A DNA stretch of 64,000 nt from the NCBI GenBank assembly GCA_024232355.1, contig JAAEPW010000187.1:1-64000 (forward strand). The letters run 5' to 3'. Below the pieces are notes generated by a model. The model was not told the origin of the DNA. It saw only the letters and a list, made by a program, of their open reading frames with translations, and made no database searches. Shown piece by piece: positions 42,082-51,711 of this stretch. Within the stretch, counting starts at the first letter, position 1. Each line of letters opens with the position of its first letter. This DNA comes from Chloroflexota bacterium. Lineage in GTDB: Bacteria; Chloroflexota; Anaerolineae; B4-G1. The position numbers and the translations under genes were made by a program.

Positions 42082-43203
42082 TCACTGATACATCTCCCGA
42101 TACACTGCTATTGTCTCTCTGGCGGTTCGCTCCCAAGTGAACTGTTTAGCCCACTTTAAGCCCTTTTCCCGCAGTTCCTCCTTCACACTTGCGTTCGTCA
42201 AGACCCGGTGCATTGCCTCTGTCCACGCTTCCACGTCATAGGGATCAACTGTGATCGCCGCATCTCCCACCACTTCGGGCAGTGAAGCGGCATTGGAACA
42301 GACCACCGGCGTGCCACAGGCCAACGCCTCCAGAGGGGGCATACCAAACCCTTCATACAATGATGGAAACACAAAAACATCTGCCGCGTTGTAAAAGGTC
42401 ACGAGATCTTGTTCAGGTGGATGATTATGGAACACAACCGAGTCCTCCAAAGAGAGTTCGCAAACAAGCTGTTGCAACTGCTGAAATTGTGCCAAATACT
42501 GCGGCGTGCCGACTTTTATCAACTTGACATCTGGCACCTTTGCCTTCAGCATTGCAAATGCCCTGAGTAACCGAGGCAGATTCTTTCTCGGATTCTCAGA
42601 ACCAACATAAAGGATATAGTGACCTTCATCAGTCATACCGTAATGTGCCCGAAACTCTTCTGACACTGGTGCTGGTTTAAAAGTATTGTGATCTACTCCA
42701 TATAGAACTACTCGTATCTTGTCCTCTTGACACGACAAGGCTTCAATTAGTGTCTTTTTTGTAAATTGGGAGATCGCGACAAGTATGTCGGCCTTTCGGA
42801 GAGCTGTCATTGCTATCCTATCAAATAGGGCTTCCAAGGGATGAAGGAAAGTACTCTGGTCTCTATTATGCCGCATTAAATAGGGCACAATGTCGTGTAC
42901 CGTGACAACTGTGGGGTGGAGTTGTGGTTTCAACCACAAGAGTGTAGCCATCTGCTGGACCGTCAAGTGTTTAAGAGCATTCTTGCGGAGTGGAGCTGCC
43001 AGTGGATACGTAGTAAAAAAGGTACGTGCATCAAAATTAAAAGGTGCAAGGAATCTATGCCCAGCTCTCACCGGCAGAGGGTATGTTGGCGTTTCCAGAG
43101 AATAAACGATATCCGTCTCCTTGAGAGCCTGACATAGGGAAGCAGTGTAACGGGATAAACCAAGCATCCGTTTGTAGGGACGGACCAAGAGTTGAACATC
43201 CAT
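42082..43203 (-). CDS. Glycosyltransferase family 4 protein
   Basis: GT-B transferase of 373 aa. N-terminal domain with [15 protein letters not shown] and [10 protein letters not shown]; donor domain beginning [18 protein letters not shown], with [18 protein letters not shown] (E-x7-E) and [12 protein letters not shown]. The start is set at ATG 43203, because AGGAGG lies 8 nt upstream; the longer frame from 43311 would overlap the preceding gene. It resembles the GT4 at 13500 throughout the C-terminal half (both end with an R.TA.ET..VYR motif). Substrates unknown. Confidence 0.92.
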   Translation of the reverse strand: MDVQLLVRPYKRMLGLSRYTASLCQALKETDIVYSLETPTYPLPVRAGHRFLAPFNFDARTFFTTYPLAAPLRKNALKHLTVQQMATLLWLKPQLHPTVVTVHDIVPYLMRHNRDQSTFLHPLEALFDRIAMTALRKADILVAISQFTKKTLIEALSCQEDKIRVVLYGVDHNTFKPAPVSEEFRAHYGMTDEGHYILYVGSENPRKNLPRLLRAFAMLKAKVPDVKLIKVGTPQYLAQFQQLQQLVCELSLEDSVVFHNHPPEQDLVTFYNAADVFVFPSLYEGFGMPPLEALACGTPVVCSNAASLPEVVGDAAITVDPYDVEAWTEAMHRVLTNASVKEELREKGLKWAKQFTWERTARETIAVYREMYQ

Positions 43204-43237
43204 GATCATTTCCTCCTGAAAACAATGGACCAAGTCT

Positions 43238-44323
43238 TCATAGGTTGAGCACTTGGCAAAACAGTCGGGTTGCTCGACGGTGAAACGAAAAAAAGGTATT
43301 GCAGGCTGCAATGGCGATACGTCCGATAGGACCTCCTGTCACTGTTTTTGCCCCGAGTCGATCTGCTCGCTTTTTCAGGATTGTGGCATCTGAGACTTTT
43401 CTTTCTGCCTGTGTCCTAGCGTGGAGTTTGCTAATATCACGCAGATGGGTAAGAATCCAGAGATTGGCGCGGGCTTTGGCTTGCACCCCTCTCCATCCGT
43501 AAGCCAGCGCCAATCCCCATTCAATCAGTTCAGCAAGCACGAGTCCTGGTGCCAGGAGTAGCAGCGTGGTATATTTCCAGTTCTTTAACAACAAAAGGCT
43601 TCTGTTGCGGTTAGAGTAATAAAGCGTGTAGGGGTTGGGTCGTGAAAGATGATAATCGTGGAATACGACCGAGCCGGGTGTGTATAGACATTTATAATCT
43701 ACCAGTTGTGCCCGCCACGAGAGATCTGTCTCTTCATAATACATGTAAAGCGTCTCGTCAAAACCCCCCAGCTCTTCCCATACCTGCCGCCGCACAGCAA
43801 AGGAGGCGCCAGACACAGCCGCCACAGCTTTGGGTGTATTCATATCGTCGGCAAGGAAAAGGAAACCCCGACCAAAGACCAAACCAGTATAGTGGACGTC
43901 CTGACCGCAAAGGTGGATCCGCTCAGGCTGTGACATCAACAAAATTTTTGACGTGGTCAGGCCAATTTCTTCTCCGTCAAGTCCTCGGGCCAATGAACTT
44001 AGCCAACCTGGCTCCACGTGAGTGTCCTGGTTGAGAAACACCAGGACGCGACCGACGGCTATGTCAGCCCCCTGGTTGCATGCTGCTGCAAAGCCACGGT
44101 TGATCGTATTTCTCACCAGCATCACCTCAGGATACCGACTCTGAACAAAGTCGGCACTATCATCTGTAGAAGCATTGTCGATTATGATGATTTCACAGTC
44201 AGTTCCGGCATCTTGTTGTACCGAGGTTAGACACTGCTCAAGGTACGCAGACCCATTATAGGTCACAATGATGATACTGGTGCTCGCCTTCGGTTTCGCT
44301 CCATTCATACAGTTTCGTTCCAC
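43238..44323 (-). CDS. Glycosyltransferase family 2 (rhamnosyltransferase-like)
   Basis: Inverting GT-A transferase. SIIIVTYNGSAYLEQCL opens the fold, IIIDNASTDDS follows, VFLNQDTHVEP carries the D-x-D-like metal site, and FDETLYMYYEETDLSWRAQ is the acceptor-side motif of the WbbL/RfbF branch. A hydrophobic C-terminal stretch (about 255-290) suggests membrane association. It is a paralogue of the gene at 56871 (same NASTD, FLN.D, E..DLS layout and C-terminal extension). The start is GTG 44323 or ATG 44308; the latter has the better ribosome site. Confidence 0.9.
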   Translation of the reverse strand: MERNCMNGAKPKASTSIIIVTYNGSAYLEQCLTSVQQDAGTDCEIIIIDNASTDDSADFVQSRYPEVMLVRNTINRGFAAACNQGADIAVGRVLVFLNQDTHVEPGWLSSLARGLDGEEIGLTTSKILLMSQPERIHLCGQDVHYTGLVFGRGFLFLADDMNTPKAVAAVSGASFAVRRQVWEELGGFDETLYMYYEETDLSWRAQLVDYKCLYTPGSVVFHDYHLSRPNPYTLYYSNRNRSLLLLKNWKYTTLLLLAPGLVLAELIEWGLALAYGWRGVQAKARANLWILTHLRDISKLHARTQAERKVSDATILKKRADRLGAKTVTGGPIGRIAIAACNTFFSFHRRATRLFCQVLNL

Positions 44324-44325
44324 AG

Positions 44326-45927
44326 CTATCGCTGATAAGGAGTCTGTGGTCGCTTGTAGTAAAGTTGTGTCTCGCCGTTGTCATAGACCTGATTCTCAGA
44401 AGCAACCATCGGCAGAGTCATTTTGAGGCGAGTATGGCGCAATCGCTCCGTCTCTGAGAGAAGAAAGTAACGATCTAGAGATGGGGGGGCACCTGTGTCA
44501 ACAACGATATTTTCATATCCAGGGACAGTCGAATAAAGGACAGAATACACTGTAGACAACCGTTCATCCATCCCAACCCACATGGACGTATGCTGCAAGT
44601 GGGCATTGGTCCACTGAAGCGCCGCTCTCTCGGCGGCGTGGTAAAAGCTCCACTTGTTACTGACGACCGGATCGTTGGTGGCTTTTAAGAGAGAGGCAAA
44701 CACAAACCACACAATCAGAAGCGCAAATCCTATACATAACAATCGTCGCACTCGAGAACCCAAACCACTTGAGAATAGCAAACGATGCAATCCTTGAACT
44801 GCCAGAATCACTGCAAAGGTTGTCAGGCCAGGTAAAACACGTAGTTGCAGATTGGCCGACAATACGCCAGCAAAATCCATAACAGTGGCTACACCGACTT
44901 GTGCAGCAAAACCAGCATATAAAAGCCAGGGCAATGCCTCTGGCAAGTGCAGCTTGGCACCACGCAACAGTTGATAGCCCTGACAAATCCACTCGACCAG
45001 GGATCCAAACAAGAGAAGCCAGGTGAGCAAGGTTAGGCCAAAGTAAACCCATGAACTGACCCAACCCCACCCGATATAGGCATATGGGTTGGCCTGGGGT
45101 TGAAAGCCAAGCAGCAGTGTTGCGATCCGGTCTACCATTGTGGGCAGGATACTTAACACATTCCTTGCAGGAGCATAAAGATAGAATAGAGAAAGGTAAA
45201 GAAGAATCATACTGGAGGCTGAGATGATAGCCAACCGTTGAAAGTGATCAGGTGTTGCCCGCTTCTTCAAGCGAGCATGCCACTTGTTGATAGCTAATCC
45301 AAGCAAAAAGCTCACCAGGATGGCCGTAATCAATGTCGAGGCAAAAAAGGAATTGGTGGAAATCATTGCATAGATGGTCAAATAGAATAACACTACATAA
45401 ATGGCGAAACTTTTTAATCCCTGCGGTCTTGTTGCACTGCGATACAAGAGAAGTATAGCTACCATAGCCAGTGGCCAGGTCAGCTTTTCGTGGGATCCCC
45501 GACTGGTCACAAAGAGAAAGTCGGCCTGCAAGTAAAGCAGCAGAGTTGCCAGCAAAGCCAAACTTGATTTTCCCAGTACAGTCTGAAAGAGAGCCGCTGC
45601 CGCCAGAGTCAGCGTGACCATACCCGCTACCGGCAGGATAATCGTCTGAAGCCTTAGTACAGAAACACCGGTCAAATGCGCCAACCATGCAATCGTCACC
45701 GGGTAAGAAAAGCCGTGATCGTAAGCCTTCCCGGCAGGTGCTACTGTAGCCTCTATGAATACGCCTTGGGCAGACCGGGTTAATCTAGCAGTGTCTATTT
45801 CCATCCAATTTCCACCAAAGCGAAAGACAAAGTAGATTCCTACTCCCAGTGCGTAAAGGATCAGCAGAACCAAATTGCGCATATTGTCCTTGTCAGGTTG
45901 TGCAAATCTTTTGTCCGGCTGCTTCAT
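44326..45927 (-). CDS. Polytopic membrane protein, possibly GT-C-type glycosyltransferase
   Basis: 533 aa with about ten to twelve TM helices and a C-terminal soluble tail (about 430-533). An early extracytoplasmic loop has FGGNWMEIDTARLTRSAQG and YDHGFSYPVTIAWL, consistent with the first-loop acidic residue of GT-C enzymes that use polyprenyl-linked sugars (ArnT/PMT-like), but the key motif is not definite. An O-antigen-type polymerase is the alternative, and no other polymerase is obvious in the locus. The start overlaps the stop of the secreted-protein gene (ATGA). Confidence 0.65.
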   Translation of the reverse strand: MKQPDKRFAQPDKDNMRNLVLLILYALGVGIYFVFRFGGNWMEIDTARLTRSAQGVFIEATVAPAGKAYDHGFSYPVTIAWLAHLTGVSVLRLQTIILPVAGMVTLTLAAAALFQTVLGKSSLALLATLLLYLQADFLFVTSRGSHEKLTWPLAMVAILLLYRSATRPQGLKSFAIYVVLFYLTIYAMISTNSFFASTLITAILVSFLLGLAINKWHARLKKRATPDHFQRLAIISASSMILLYLSLFYLYAPARNVLSILPTMVDRIATLLLGFQPQANPYAYIGWGWVSSWVYFGLTLLTWLLLFGSLVEWICQGYQLLRGAKLHLPEALPWLLYAGFAAQVGVATVMDFAGVLSANLQLRVLPGLTTFAVILAVQGLHRLLFSSGLGSRVRRLLCIGFALLIVWFVFASLLKATNDPVVSNKWSFYHAAERAALQWTNAHLQHTSMWVGMDERLSTVYSVLYSTVPGYENIVVDTGAPPSLDRYFLLSETERLRHTRLKMTLPMVASENQVYDNGETQLYYKRPQTPYQR

Positions 45928-48485
45928 TCTACTTCCTTTCGCCCCAGCGATTGCAGAGCAAGAGAAAACAGTACCACGGCGATAGCAGCTAAACCAAACC
46001 CCAGTCCCAAAATCGCCCAGCTCCCTTTAGCCACGCCAACGCGTTCCAAGGCCCAATGTAGGTTCGGCTGAGGTGCGGCCGCCACCTCGACAGTGAGCTT
46101 TTCCACTGTCAAAAGTTGTCTGGTCTCTTTATCACCTACAGCCAGCCACCCTTCCCACTGTCCTGCCGTTGGTGGCACCCATATGAATGACACTTGCGAC
46201 TCTTCACCAGCTAACAGAGTTACCTCTGTTTCATCTATCACTTGATCTGTACTGCTCGCCTTTGCCATATGAAGATATGCGGAGATTATCTCGGTATCCT
46301 CCAATCCCTTGTTTTGCAACGCAGCTATGATGTGCGTAGGCTGCAGAGCAATCGCTTCTCCTTCTACCCTCAGTGAGCCAGGTACCAGCGCTGGCCACGC
46401 TGGTGTCAAGGGTTGTATTTGAAACACCTCTTCATACTCCACAGCATATTTTCCAGGTGCTAATTCTTGCACACCTAACCGATCTTCCCCTTCAATTGTT
46501 TGAAACCCGGGGCTTAATTCCAACACGAAGCGAAAACCTCTATCTGTGGGCCGGAAATCTCGCAGTACAGCATCTTTGATACGAGTTACCGGTTCACCGA
46601 ACTGAGTGATCATAGCTTCCAGGTCTCTTGGGTCTAGATCGTGGCGGCCAGCTTGTAGCTTTTCACCCAATGCGCTCCATTCTTCAAAGGTTGCCGGAGG
46701 AAGCGTCACAAAAAGGGATTCCGGCACATCAATACGCGATACGATCACCTCGTTCCTGATGCCCAGGATAAGCCAGTTATGACTGACACTGAGCGACCCG
46801 AGTGCTTCGCCATCAAGCCAGTAGGTCCATTGGTCAATGTAACTGTCTTGATTGATGTTGTCATATTCAATGCGCCCGTTGCCATCAGCCAAATTCCAAA
46901 TGCCCTTTTGTGCTCCGAGCAGATGTAGCCGTCCATCAATTGGGCTGTAATACAGGTACGGTTGCCCGTTTAGAGCAAAGGAATATTCGCCGCGAAGACC
47001 TGGAAGGATATCGTTGAAGAAAGGAGCAAGCGACTGGTCAGTCAGTCCCGTGTAGTGGAGGGGAAAGACCCTTACTGCTTCTGGATCAAAAACCCGGTCG
47101 TTTTCAAAAAGCGGTTGGCCATTATAGAGATTGGCATAAAAGACGGGAGCCCAGGCATAAGTACCTTCTGCACTCAGCCCTGGCCATTCCTCATTAGCTA
47201 CAAATGTTGCATAATCCCAAGTTTGCATAGTGACCCAAGTTGGCAATTCAGCGTAGGGAACACTTTTTATCAGGAACTCTTGAACATCTATAACTGTGTC
47301 TATAGAGTGCTGCCCAGCCAGTCCAATCTTATAGTCCCATCGCAAGTTGGGTGTATTACTTTGATTCCACGAGTATCGGATTTCATTGATAGGTGTTCGC
47401 AATTTGCTGTCAAAGGAAAAATAGGTGTCAGCATTGAGTTGGTGCATTCTGATATGCAGTTCCGGCAGATTATCCTCATCGTTGGCCAAGTCATAGTAAG
47501 CTTGCGGGTTTTCAAAGTCGGTATTGTTGACTTGGTCGCTCACCAGGTTCTCCCAGCTTTGAATGTGAAAGCCTGCTTCGATCGGATAACCTGTGACACC
47601 TGCCTGCATAATGGTAGCCTGCGACCAGTCCACAACGACGCCAGGTACAAAATCGAAATAATTATGCGTGGGTACACGCTCCACACTATCCAAAAAAGGC
47701 CAAAAGATAGGCCCTGGTAGTGGCTGTGGTCGATGTGCTCCTACATTCACCTCTACCCAGGCTCTAGATATATTTCCGCCGGGGGTAGGCGCCAAACAAG
47801 TGCATACCTCTGATTCGGGATTGTTATCCCGGTTGACATCCGCTACCGTGCATTGCCAGTCAGGGCTCCCATCTAATTTGAGCAACCAATCCTGCCTGGA
47901 TTCTGACCAGAACCACAAAGCGGACGATGGGCCATCGAACAAGAATGTCAAATTCAGATCAAGAGTGCCATCAGGTTGAAACCAACCACGGGGCGTTTCT
48001 ACGCTCAGTGACCAATGGTTGCTTTCCGTGATGTGTATGGTCGTCCCCGCGAGCATGTACTCTACGTGCCCGTCTCCATCCTGATCATCGTAAAAATAAG
48101 CAACTTGGCCATCGCCTTCATATCCAAAGACCACAATCAGTTCGGCCAAGTCGTCGGCATAGGCATCAAATATCCAGATATCGTTTTCAAAATCGGTGGC
48201 ACTTTTCCAATTCTGGGACCAGACCATGTCATTGCCTTGATCGAGGACAGTTACCCTGTCATTCGGCGTTGTAAAGCTGCAGTCGATAATGGCCAGGTCG
48301 GGATTACCGTCCTGGTTTATATCTTGCTGTAACACCTCAAACACAGTGACGCTTTCCTGTGCATTGGCCGGGGAAACGCCAGTTAGCGTGACGCCCACAA
48401 TCAGAATAAGGCTGATGATATACAGGATTGAACCTCTGTGACTTGTCCTAGTCTCTATAGGCAAGAGCGTTCCTACAATATGCAT
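45924..48485 (-). CDS. Large exported protein with Ca-loop-like repeats and C-terminal membrane anchor
   Basis: 853 aa. Signal peptide at about 20-42 (cleavage after SPANA). The N-terminal region has D-x-N/D-x-D-G loops, DINQDGNPDLAIID, YDDQDGDGHVEY and DVNRDNNPESE, with another, DNINQDSYID, later. These resemble FG-GAP/dockerin-like calcium sites. A C-terminal beta-rich, adhesin-like region precedes one TM helix (about 825-848) and a short basic tail, so the bulk faces outside. AGGTGG precedes the ATG. Its position between the flippase and the GT-C-like gene suggests a role in assembly or anchoring of the polysaccharide. No catalytic family recognised. Confidence 0.7.
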   Translation of the reverse strand: MHIVGTLLPIETRTSHRGSILYIISLILIVGVTLTGVSPANAQESVTVFEVLQQDINQDGNPDLAIIDCSFTTPNDRVTVLDQGNDMVWSQNWKSATDFENDIWIFDAYADDLAELIVVFGYEGDGQVAYFYDDQDGDGHVEYMLAGTTIHITESNHWSLSVETPRGWFQPDGTLDLNLTFLFDGPSSALWFWSESRQDWLLKLDGSPDWQCTVADVNRDNNPESEVCTCLAPTPGGNISRAWVEVNVGAHRPQPLPGPIFWPFLDSVERVPTHNYFDFVPGVVVDWSQATIMQAGVTGYPIEAGFHIQSWENLVSDQVNNTDFENPQAYYDLANDEDNLPELHIRMHQLNADTYFSFDSKLRTPINEIRYSWNQSNTPNLRWDYKIGLAGQHSIDTVIDVQEFLIKSVPYAELPTWVTMQTWDYATFVANEEWPGLSAEGTYAWAPVFYANLYNGQPLFENDRVFDPEAVRVFPLHYTGLTDQSLAPFFNDILPGLRGEYSFALNGQPYLYYSPIDGRLHLLGAQKGIWNLADGNGRIEYDNINQDSYIDQWTYWLDGEALGSLSVSHNWLILGIRNEVIVSRIDVPESLFVTLPPATFEEWSALGEKLQAGRHDLDPRDLEAMITQFGEPVTRIKDAVLRDFRPTDRGFRFVLELSPGFQTIEGEDRLGVQELAPGKYAVEYEEVFQIQPLTPAWPALVPGSLRVEGEAIALQPTHIIAALQNKGLEDTEIISAYLHMAKASSTDQVIDETEVTLLAGEESQVSFIWVPPTAGQWEGWLAVGDKETRQLLTVEKLTVEVAAAPQPNLHWALERVGVAKGSWAILGLGFGLAAIAVVLFSLALQSLGRKEVE

Positions 48486-48499
48486 CGTTTTCGTCCACC

Positions 48500-49990
48500 T
48501 TAAAGGGCCTCTAATCTGTCCCGAATTGTACGTTGAATTCCATAGTCGAGATACTGGTCACTGAGATAACTCGTCGCCAGGTAAACGAGTATTCCGATGA
48601 GAACTAGAAATATGAACCCTGCGAAACCTACTGTTTTCAGGATAAAAAATCTGCATAGCGCCAGGATACCAATCACAATCAAGGTGTTGATCACCGGCAG
48701 TAGAATAACCTTGACCAATGGTCTTACTCCAAGCCCGGTTAACCGAATCATCCCAACTTGTGCAAAAGGATCAACCAAAACCACACTGAGCACCACAGCC
48801 AGCGCAGTCCCTTCAATATTCCTATGCATCGTCAGCGGCCAAATCAAAGCGGCAAGCAGTATCAGCCTTGCAAACACAAGTTTTGTCGTTAGATCAGGCC
48901 GGCCCAAGGCATAGAAGGCGGTACCCGCCATCTTGGAAATAGGCCGTGTGAACCCCCATAATGCCAGCAGTTGCAATGCCCGAGCCATAGGCAGCCACTT
49001 TTCTCCCAGAAACAATAGGATAAAGTCTGTCGAGAAAAAGAATATGACACCAGCTAATGGCGCAGATATGAACACGATCAATTGCAGAACTTGTAAATAA
49101 GCATCCCTTAGAACCGGAATGTTGTCCTGCAACTTTGAGAACGCTGGAAATGTAACCTCTGCAATGGCATCTGCGATCAGAGATGTGGGCAAGTTGGAGA
49201 ATCTGTAAGCTGTCTGGTACAAGCCAAGAGATGCTGCTCCCAAGAGCTTTGCCACAAGAAAATCATCTCCATTCATAAATAAGAATAGCAGGCTGCTACC
49301 ACTCAAGACCCAACGACCAAATTGAAACATCTCTTTGGCTTTGGCCTTGTCGAACTGGAGATGGGGGCGATAGGGGTGTGTCCAGTATGAGGCGATCAAC
49401 CCAGCTATGGCTCCAGCGACGGAGCCCCAGACCAAGGCCCATGCATCCTTTGTAACCAGAGCAACGACAATGGTCACCACAAATTCGGTTACACTCATAA
49501 TCACAAGGTATGCAAAATGTTTCGAGAATTCCAACTCTTTTTGGAAAAACAGAATCCCAGTGTTATAAAAACCTTGCACTAGAACCCGAACACTGAGAAG
49601 TCGTATCAAAGTCTTCACCGTCGGCTCGTTGAATAGTTGTGCGATAGGATTTGACACGAGTATCAGTAGCAGGAATAATAACATTCCCCTCAAAATTTGC
49701 ACCGTCCAAGCTGTGTCCAGGTAAGGCTTGGCGGCTTTTCTTTGAATCAGTGCTATATTGAAACCTGTCATCGAGAACGTGTCCAAGACAGAGAGTACCA
49801 AGAGCGCTATACCCATCTGCCCAAAGTGCTCGGGCAACAAAAGTCGAGCCAGGATAAAAATCCGGATGAATGCCAAAGCATTCTCTGTTCCTTTCAAGGC
49901 AAACATCAACAGCCCACCGCGGCTTACCTGCCGAGCGAGCTTTTTGCCAGTTGTAGGCTCTGTTGCCTCTACAACGTTTTCTTTCATCAC
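48500..49990 (-). CDS. Wzx-type polysaccharide flippase (lipopolysaccharide biosynthesis protein)
   Basis: 496 aa, about 12-14 TM helices, MOP-superfamily layout. Typical pieces are FIRIFILARLLLPEHFGQMGI near the start, the central GASLGLYQTAYRFSNLP and ALWGFTRPISKMAGTAFYALG. It translocates the lipid-linked repeat unit across the membrane. The start (ATGATG) overlaps the stop of the methyltransferase gene. Its presence points to a Wzx-type rather than an ABC-transporter pathway; no Wzz/Wzc-type chain-length regulator is in the window. Confidence 0.92.
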   Translation of the reverse strand: MMKENVVEATEPTTGKKLARQVSRGGLLMFALKGTENALAFIRIFILARLLLPEHFGQMGIALLVLSVLDTFSMTGFNIALIQRKAAKPYLDTAWTVQILRGMLLFLLLILVSNPIAQLFNEPTVKTLIRLLSVRVLVQGFYNTGILFFQKELEFSKHFAYLVIMSVTEFVVTIVVALVTKDAWALVWGSVAGAIAGLIASYWTHPYRPHLQFDKAKAKEMFQFGRWVLSGSSLLFLFMNGDDFLVAKLLGAASLGLYQTAYRFSNLPTSLIADAIAEVTFPAFSKLQDNIPVLRDAYLQVLQLIVFISAPLAGVIFFFSTDFILLFLGEKWLPMARALQLLALWGFTRPISKMAGTAFYALGRPDLTTKLVFARLILLAALIWPLTMHRNIEGTALAVVLSVVLVDPFAQVGMIRLTGLGVRPLVKVILLPVINTLIVIGILALCRFFILKTVGFAGFIFLVLIGILVYLATSYLSDQYLDYGIQRTIRDRLEAL

Positions 49991-50682
49991 TCTCGTATCA
50001 TATAGTACTTGCCAGATATCCGATCACGATGGATCAGAGATGTTTTTTCTCCAAAGAACTCGTCAATTGCCTTCTGAGCTCCAGGAAAACAGACCTGTTC
50101 CAATGTTTCGAGATACTCATCGAAAAGTATGATTCCCCCAGGAACTACTTTGGAGTAGAGCTGTTCCAAGACCGTGAGATATGATTGATACAAATCTACA
50201 TCAATGTGTAGCAGGGCTATCCCAGATCCCCTGTACTTGTCAAGGCTGTCCCCGAAGAATCCACTAACAAGCGTTACCTGGGAAAGGGTGAACTGAGAGT
50301 CCAGACCAGCGTCACCTAAAAGGCTCAAGACACCGTGGACGCTCGTATCTCCCCATTCCCCTTTCTTGGGGTTTCTTGGGCTCTTGTCCTCCTTTGATGG
50401 TTCTGGAAAGCCCTCAAAAGAATCAAACCCCCAAAGCTTTCTTCCCTTCATCTCTTCTTTTACGAGAAAAGCAAATTGCAGCAGACTATGTCCTTGCCCA
50501 ACTCCACATTCTACAACGTCACCCTTTATATCCTCGACAAGATCAAACAACCGTTTGAAATACAGAAAGCGAGTCATTAAAGGATAGCACATTTGGGGTA
50601 TGCGAAGGAACCGGGTTCTCCGAATTCCAATCCCTAAGGATTTGAGCATCTTGTTTGCGGCGGATCCAACAATATCAATCAT
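49987..50682 (-). CDS. TylF/MycF-type O-methyltransferase
   Basis: SAM-dependent, metal-dependent sugar O-methyltransferase family (231 aa). VVECGVGQGHSLLQF is the SAM-binding motif, LWGFDSFEGFPEP is a family hallmark, LLHIDVDLYQSYL carries the metal-binding Asp residues, and GGIILFDEY follows. It probably methylates a hydroxyl of a sugar in the repeat unit; the exact position is unknown. Overlaps the flippase start by 4 bp. Confidence 0.88.
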   Translation of the reverse strand: MIDIVGSAANKMLKSLGIGIRRTRFLRIPQMCYPLMTRFLYFKRLFDLVEDIKGDVVECGVGQGHSLLQFAFLVKEEMKGRKLWGFDSFEGFPEPSKEDKSPRNPKKGEWGDTSVHGVLSLLGDAGLDSQFTLSQVTLVSGFFGDSLDKYRGSGIALLHIDVDLYQSYLTVLEQLYSKVVPGGIILFDEYLETLEQVCFPGAQKAIDEFFGEKTSLIHRDRISGKYYMIRE

Positions 50683-50723
50683 AAAACATCTCTTTTTGCT
50701 CCTCTAGGGAAGATCATCACTGT

Positions 50724-51692
50724 CTAGCTGTCAATACGAAACCTATGCAAACTTTGCTCAAGGCGAGATACCTGGTAACCAAGAAACTTGTACAAGCCAT
50801 ACAAAGGGCTATTCATTTGCTTCATAGTGATCTCATAACCACCAGACCCTGATCTATCGGGCGGTGAGTTTTGCGCAATCGCGACGATGGATAACCAGCG
50901 AAACCAGCGAATGGTGGTCAGTTTCGTCGTAATATGCCTGAGCTTCATATTACACGCAGAGAGCAAATGTCCGATAGATCCCTCTGAAAAGAAATTGATG
51001 TGGGTCATCAGGTTCCCGGTGTGTTTATACTCATCATGGCACCCCAGGGGCACCTCAATGTATAGCAATCCCTCTGGAGACATCGCGCGCCGTATGTTCA
51101 TTATTTCAGTAACTGGATCCACCATATGTTCCAGAGTATGACAACACAAGGCAACGTCAAACGAGATTGTATCTGGGACCTCGCTCATCGTTTGGCACAG
51201 ATAGCTTGCACCATCTATGAGGTCCCGTTTGCCATAGTCCACTACAAAGCAAGTGTTTTGATCCACAAAGTGTTTCAGGTTGTAGCCGTTTGCTCCACCC
51301 ACATCCACAACATTCAAGTCAACAAGTTCCTTGTGATGTCCAAGATTTGCGAATATCTCTCGGGCTCTTTTGTCATCATAGATCGGGGGGCCGCACTGAG
51401 CCGCTCTTAATTCCGTACCCTGCAACTCGTCCATTACGGCGTACTTGATGGCCATATCTTTGTCTTCCGGGCGTGGGTTGAAAAAGACAAGACCGCAGTG
51501 CGTACATATTTCAAAGCTAAACTCTATCGGTTCTCGATGACGTAGCACCTTCTCAAATAAGATATAATTTCGAACATAGTCTATATCCAAAAGATTGGCA
51601 TGGGGATTATCACCTGGAGGTGATACCTCTCTCGTGAGCAGTCTTTTGAATTGCTGTCCTTTGCATATCGGGCAAGAGTCGACCACTTTCAC
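50724..51692 (-). CDS. SAM-dependent methyltransferase with N-terminal zinc-binding Cys pairs
   Basis: 322 aa. CPIC (residues 7-10) and CTHC (about 63-66) form a probable zinc site, as in C-methyltransferases of deoxysugar synthesis and their relatives. The class-I fold follows (VVDVGGANGYNL, CCHTLEHMVDP, LLYIEVPLG, HINFFSEGSI). The start is GTG 51692 with GGAGGTG 4 nt upstream. The target is unknown, possibly a deoxysugar or the polysaccharide chain. It follows the membrane GT2 gene by 19 bp. Confidence 0.85.
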   Translation of the reverse strand: MKVVDSCPICKGQQFKRLLTREVSPPGDNPHANLLDIDYVRNYILFEKVLRHREPIEFSFEICTHCGLVFFNPRPEDKDMAIKYAVMDELQGTELRAAQCGPPIYDDKRAREIFANLGHHKELVDLNVVDVGGANGYNLKHFVDQNTCFVVDYGKRDLIDGASYLCQTMSEVPDTISFDVALCCHTLEHMVDPVTEIMNIRRAMSPEGLLYIEVPLGCHDEYKHTGNLMTHINFFSEGSIGHLLSACNMKLRHITTKLTTIRWFRWLSIVAIAQNSPPDRSGSGGYEITMKQMNSPLYGLYKFLGYQVSRLEQSLHRFRIDS

Positions 51693-51711
51693 TTGCCACC
51701 TCCTCCACTAT

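Noticed and set aside
47055..47720. 221-codon plus-strand frame over the exported protein
   Set aside because: Antisense frame in low-GC sequence; no ribosome site or domain.
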